From: Scytonema tolypothrichoides VB-61278
GTDB lineage: Bacteria; Cyanobacteriota; Cyanobacteriia; Cyanobacteriales; Nostocaceae
NCBI RefSeq assembly: GCF_000828085.3
Contig: NZ_JXCA02000031.1
Span: 203,739-251,158 of the forward strand
Reading direction: 5' to 3'
Length of the DNA: 47,420 bases
Shown here in pieces: positions 43,760 through 47,420 of this stretch. Both the position numbers and the translations under genes were made by a program. The notes below the pieces were generated by a model, which did no database searches, was not told the origin of the DNA, and saw only the letters and a program-made list of their open reading frames with translations. The stretch's first letter is position 1. Every line of letters begins with the position of its first letter.

Positions 43760-46345
43760 ATGAGTAGGTTAGTTGTTTTAAGCCTAGGTCAAGGAAACCT
43801 ACATGAGGGCTGTGCTACGGTGACGGCTCAGCTTGGAGAAGCAGACAACCCCTACCGGATGAAATTGACTGCCAGCTTACCAGCCGCACCAAAAATTTAT
43901 GAACTCTACCAAACTTGGCAGTTAGTTTATTATGCTTTTTATCAACGCTTGAGTTGGCGTCTGGATAACGAAATAGATGATAATTTTGAAATCGAAGAAG
44001 ATTCTGTCACTAATATTTCAGAGGCTGATATTCATGGCTTGTGTCAGCTGTTGTCAAAAAAAATAAATACATGGCTTAACTCAACAAAGTTTCGCAAAAT
44101 AGACCAGCAGTTACGTACACAATTAAAACCTTCTGAAGAGATTCGCTTCATTATTGAAACCAACGACCCTTTACTGCGACGACTTCCGTGGCATCTGTGG
44201 AAATTTTTTGAGGATTACCCATATGCAGAAGTGGCGTTGAGTGCACCAGAGTATCAAAAGCCGAAGAAATGGCTGGCAAATAACCGCACAAGTCAAGTGA
44301 GAATTTTGGCAATTTTTGGGAATAGTCAGGGTATTGATATTAGCCAGGATAAAACTCTTTTAGATCAACTATCAACTCAAGCAGAAGTTAAATTTTTAAT
44401 CGAGCCGAATATCGGTCATTTAAACGAGCAGCTATGGCAACAAAATTCGGATATTCTCTTTTTTGCAGGTCATAGTTTTAGTCAAGAAAAAGGTTTTTTG
44501 CAAATTAATAAAACAGATACGATTACCCTTGAGCAGTTAAAATATGGTCTGAGACAAGCTATTAGTCGTGGGTTGAAGCTAGCGATTTTCAACTCGTGTG
44601 ATGGTTTAGGGTTGGCGCAGGAACTTCAAGATTTGCAAATTCCACAAGTGATTGTCATGCGTGAACCTGTACCGGATGTGGTCGCTCAAGAATTTTTAAA
44701 GTATTTTTTGGCAGAATTTTCAAGTGGAAAGTCTTTATACACTGCGGTGCGTTCTGCACGCGAAAGACTGCAAGGATTAGAGGGAGAATATCCCTGTGCC
44801 ACTTGGCTACCAATCATCTTCCAGAATCCGGCTGAACCGTCTATGATTTGGACCCAGCAAAATATATGGACTAAACGGAAACAGAAGAAAAATTCCTCAA
44901 TGCTGGTTTCCACCGTCCAAGCCAGAGGTATGCAAACAAACATCCGATTACCAGTAGCAATCTCAGTTCTCTCCAAAACAACGGCTCTCGATTCACTCAT
45001 TGAAATGCTCAATGACAACCTGTTGAAATACCAAAATCTTCCCCTCAATCATACAGAAATTTTGGTTTTACGAGGTATTTGGCAAAGTCAAACTTACAAC
45101 CAAATTGCTCAACAGGGCGGCTATAGTACTAGTTACCTTACTAAGACTGTTGCTCCACGATTATGCCACAAATTGTCTGATCTGATCGGCAACCGTGTGA
45201 CTAAAAAAAACTGTCGAACGCTACTAGAGTCGTATGTGACTACACAAACTTCTCCAAAAACAACCTTAGAACAAAATCCACCCGTAAGGGATTTTCCCAA
45301 TTTCCAGCAGGAAATGTCACCTCGTTTTCCTAGTGGTTTAGTGCCGCTTGGTTCTCCCTTTTACATTGAACAACCAGAGATTGCGACACAGGTTTATGAA
45401 GAAATTATTAAACCAGGAGCCTTAATTCGCATTAAAGCTCCTCAAGAAATGGGTAAAAGCTCGCTGCTGTTGAGGATTCTTGAGTATGTCAACGGCATGG
45501 GCTACCATATAGTGAGCTTAAATTTACAGGAGCAAGTTGATCGAGCAATTTTGAGCGATTTGAATCGTTTTTTGCGTTGGTTATGTGCTAACATATCTAG
45601 CCAGCTTGAGCTTGAACCAAGATTAGACGAGTTTTGGGATGAAGATATTGGCAGCAAAGTGAGCTGCTCGCTTTATTTACGAAATTATGTGTTAGAGCAG
45701 ATTGATTCTCCTGTGGTTTTGGCCTTGGACGAAGTCAACCAGATTTTTGAGCAGCCGCAAGTGGCAAAAGAATTCTTACCCTTGTTGCGTTCCTGGTACG
45801 AAGATGCCAAAAGACAACCTATTTGGCAAAAGCTGCGCCTAATTGTGGTTCACTCAACTGAGGTTTATGTTCCTCTCCAGCTGAATCAGTCTCCATTTAA
45901 TGTCGGACTACCGATTGAGCTAAACTATTTCAGTTTAGAGCAGGTGCAAGAGTTAGCCCAGCGCTTTGGACTCAATTGGACAGATGATGAAGCAAAGTTT
46001 CTCATGGACATCGTTGGAGGACATCCTGCATTAGTACACATAACACTTTATCACCTCAGTCGTGGAGAGGTTGCTTTAGGGCAATTGCTGCAAAGTGCTC
46101 CCACACCCACAAGTATTTATTACCGTCATATCCAACCTTATTGGGCAACTTTGAAAGTGCAGCCAGAATTAGCATTTGCTGTTTCTGAAGTGATGAGTGC
46201 TACTAAACCTGTAAAGTTAGAACCTGTTCTTGCTCATAAGTTAAAAAGTATGGGGTTGATTAAGTTGGATGACAATCTAGCTACACCTAGTTGTCGGTTG
46301 TATCAAGAGTATTTTCAATTGAAGTGTGAGATAAGTGCAAGCTAA
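43760..46345 (+). CDS. CHAT-domain protein with HTH and AAA-like ATPase
   Basis: In this 861-residue protein the N-terminal 150 residues are an accessory region (SLGQGNLHEGCATVTAQL), followed by a CHAT protease with FFAGHS (H238) and FNSCDG (C280), both catalytic residues present. Residues about 425-490 form an HTH module (ILVLRGIWQSQTYNQIAQQGG) found in cyanobacterial vWA-MoxR-associated and AAA-like proteins. The C-terminal AAA-like domain starts PLGSPFYIEQPEI and has Walker A APQEMGKS at 560-567 and Walker B ALDE with D657-E658. It resembles a self-contained conflict-type switch: ATPase control, HTH adaptor, protease output. It stands alone between repeats. Confidence 0.82.
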   Translation: MSRLVVLSLGQGNLHEGCATVTAQLGEADNPYRMKLTASLPAAPKIYELYQTWQLVYYAFYQRLSWRLDNEIDDNFEIEEDSVTNISEADIHGLCQLLSKKINTWLNSTKFRKIDQQLRTQLKPSEEIRFIIETNDPLLRRLPWHLWKFFEDYPYAEVALSAPEYQKPKKWLANNRTSQVRILAIFGNSQGIDISQDKTLLDQLSTQAEVKFLIEPNIGHLNEQLWQQNSDILFFAGHSFSQEKGFLQINKTDTITLEQLKYGLRQAISRGLKLAIFNSCDGLGLAQELQDLQIPQVIVMREPVPDVVAQEFLKYFLAEFSSGKSLYTAVRSARERLQGLEGEYPCATWLPIIFQNPAEPSMIWTQQNIWTKRKQKKNSSMLVSTVQARGMQTNIRLPVAISVLSKTTALDSLIEMLNDNLLKYQNLPLNHTEILVLRGIWQSQTYNQIAQQGGYSTSYLTKTVAPRLCHKLSDLIGNRVTKKNCRTLLESYVTTQTSPKTTLEQNPPVRDFPNFQQEMSPRFPSGLVPLGSPFYIEQPEIATQVYEEIIKPGALIRIKAPQEMGKSSLLLRILEYVNGMGYHIVSLNLQEQVDRAILSDLNRFLRWLCANISSQLELEPRLDEFWDEDIGSKVSCSLYLRNYVLEQIDSPVVLALDEVNQIFEQPQVAKEFLPLLRSWYEDAKRQPIWQKLRLIVVHSTEVYVPLQLNQSPFNVGLPIELNYFSLEQVQELAQRFGLNWTDDEAKFLMDIVGGHPALVHITLYHLSRGEVALGQLLQSAPTPTSIYYRHIQPYWATLKVQPELAFAVSEVMSATKPVKLEPVLAHKLKSMGLIKLDDNLATPSCRLYQEYFQLKCEISAS

Positions 46346-46414
46346 AAACCCGAGCCAGCCGCGTGGTGAGGTAGTGCTGCACCGAAGGTAGGGAACTGGT
46401 ATCCAGCAATGCTT

Positions 46415-46440
46415 GATATCGTGTCCGGTTAAAGACTTAT
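46415..46440. repeat. Isolated IS630/MITE-like end
   Basis: GATATCGTGTCCGGTTAAAG then ACTTAT resembles the left end of MITE A (ATATCATGTTCGGTTAA then CTTATA). No matching inverted end is clear within the 130 bp that follow, so it may be a decayed element. Confidence 0.4.
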
Positions 46441-46550
46441 CATTAAAATACAGCAGTAGGAATTGACGCTCCCACGGCTACCACATTAAGGTGAAATTGC
46501 TACCTTTACGAGTACAATTGTCTGTTTAAGTGGAGCATGATGAAGCAACG

Positions 46551-47420
46551 TTAACCTTCAACAACTTGTAGAACCACTTTGCCCTTCGTGCCACCTTGTT
46601 CTAAACGCTGATGGGCTTGTGCTACTTGAGTCCAAGGCATGACAGAATCAATCACAGGATGTAGCTGATTGCGTTCAATTAAATGTCTAAGTGAATCTAA
46701 TTTGGCGCGATATTGAGAGGTAATAACAAAATGCACGGTTAAGTTTTTAGCCCATGCTTCTAGTAATGACTGAGGAGTTGCAATATCGACAATGCTGACG
46801 AGTCGACCATAGGGGCGGACCACTTGGGGACTCCGCTGAATAGTTTCTCCACCAATAGTGTCTAATAGGAGGTCAACGCCTTTGTCATTAGTTACACGCT
46901 GGATGACTTCAACGTAATCTTCAGACTTATAATCAATTGCATAATCTGCTCCTAGTTGTTTGACCAAGTCGTGATTATTAAAACTACAAGTTGTAAAAAC
47001 GTAAGCGCCTATTGCTTTCGCTAACTGAATGGCAAATGAACCAACGCCACCTGCGCCAGCATGAATCAAAACAGACTCACCTACTTGTAACTGACCTCTA
47101 GTCACTAAACAGTCCCATGCTGTCCCCGCAGCCAAGGGAAAACAGGCGGCTTCCAGATGTGATAAGTTTACTGGTTTATGAGCAACGATCTGCTCATCTG
47201 CAACGTGATACTCTGCGTAACTCCCCGATTCACCAAAAAGCTGCGGTGAGTAGTACACTTCATCACCGACTTTGAAAGTTGTGACAGATTCTCCAACAGC
47301 TTCAATGACACCGGAGATATCCACACCAAGAATGGCAGGTAACTTCACCAAATTCTGATAGTCTCCACGACGAGTCTGATAATCAACTGGATTGAGCGAC
47401 GTGGCATGAACTCGCACTAA
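46551..47420 (-). CDS. Zn-type MDR / quinone oxidoreductase-like protein, N-terminus outside window
   Basis: The frame is open to the window edge (the last bases read as Leu-Val before Arg-Val-His), so the first part lies outside. The visible 289 residues follow the medium-chain dehydrogenase fold: HATSLNPVDYQTR, GVDISGVIEAVG, then the cofactor loop HAGAGGVGSFAIQLAK and KGKVVLQV at the end. The structural zinc cysteines are absent, which fits the NADPH:quinone oxidoreductase (QOR) branch. It fits the electrophile-handling theme of the 36.8-42.9 kb genes, but the CHAT gene and repeats separate it from them. Confidence 0.85.
   Translation of the reverse strand, partial: LVRVHATSLNPVDYQTRRGDYQNLVKLPAILGVDISGVIEAVGESVTTFKVGDEVYYSPQLFGESGSYAEYHVADEQIVAHKPVNLSHLEAACFPLAAGTAWDCLVTRGQLQVGESVLIHAGAGGVGSFAIQLAKAIGAYVFTTCSFNNHDLVKQLGADYAIDYKSEDYVEVIQRVTNDKGVDLLLDTIGGETIQRSPQVVRPYGRLVSIVDIATPQSLLEAWAKNLTVHFVITSQYRAKLDSLRHLIERNQLHPVIDSVMPWTQVAQAHQRLEQGGTKGKVVLQVVEG

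Overview
The window reads as chromosomal DNA of a filamentous (Nostocales-type) cyanobacterium. The evidence is repeated GCGATCGC (HIP1) octamers, heptameric STRR repeats, many cyanobacterial hairpin repeats, several MITE-like elements, and three CHAT-protease/ATPase fusions of a kind common in these genomes. Everything here was read by eye; no database search was run.

Layout. 1-320: tail of an IS630-type transposase and its terminal repeat. 1.1-4.5 kb: a Tat-exported multicopper oxidase and a two-gene ABC-2 exporter. 4.7-14.4 kb: an accessory, defence-like stretch. It holds a GNAT-PIN-ASCH multidomain protein plus an ASCH protein in a cassette bounded by perfect 13-bp inverted repeats, a class A beta-lactamase-like protein, a McrB/McrC type IV restriction pair, and a three-gene ATGA-coupled operon of a catalytically dead HsdR N-terminal domain, a small unknown protein and a luciferase-like monooxygenase. 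14.9-16.6 kb: an exported ModA-like binding protein with a PEP-CTERM-like tail, and a sulfite-oxidase-fold protein. 16.7-23.1 kb: two adjacent CHAT-STAND proteins, one with an intact His/Cys dyad and one whose His is Leu, among MITEs related to the IS630 end. 23.1-28.3 kb: a TiaS-like IDDTD protein with an overlapping small membrane protein whose 3' end lies in a MITE, then dnaG and a two-domain peptidoglycan hydrolase. 28.3-30.3 kb: a 1.9-kb stretch without a gene. 30.3-34.2 kb: an acyltransferase, a DUF3891 protein, an orphan sugar ABC permease and a methyltransferase.

34.4-42.9 kb looks like an electrophile/redox-stress island. A minus-strand operon (ArsR, AraC, membrane-anchored methyltransferase, VOC protein) faces a plus-strand run of thioredoxin, SDR, old yellow enzyme, nitroreductase, second SDR, YfcG-type GST and flavodoxin-fold quinone reductase. 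Between them a well-formed promoter has its -10 box inside a 21-bp palindrome, which suggests ArsR control of trxA. 43.8-46.3 kb is a third CHAT protein joined to an HTH and an AAA-like module. The window ends in a truncated quinone-oxidoreductase-like MDR gene.

The best candidates for undescribed systems are the GNAT-PIN-ASCH/ASCH cassette, the dead-HsdR/luciferase operon and the CHAT protease/pseudoprotease pair.
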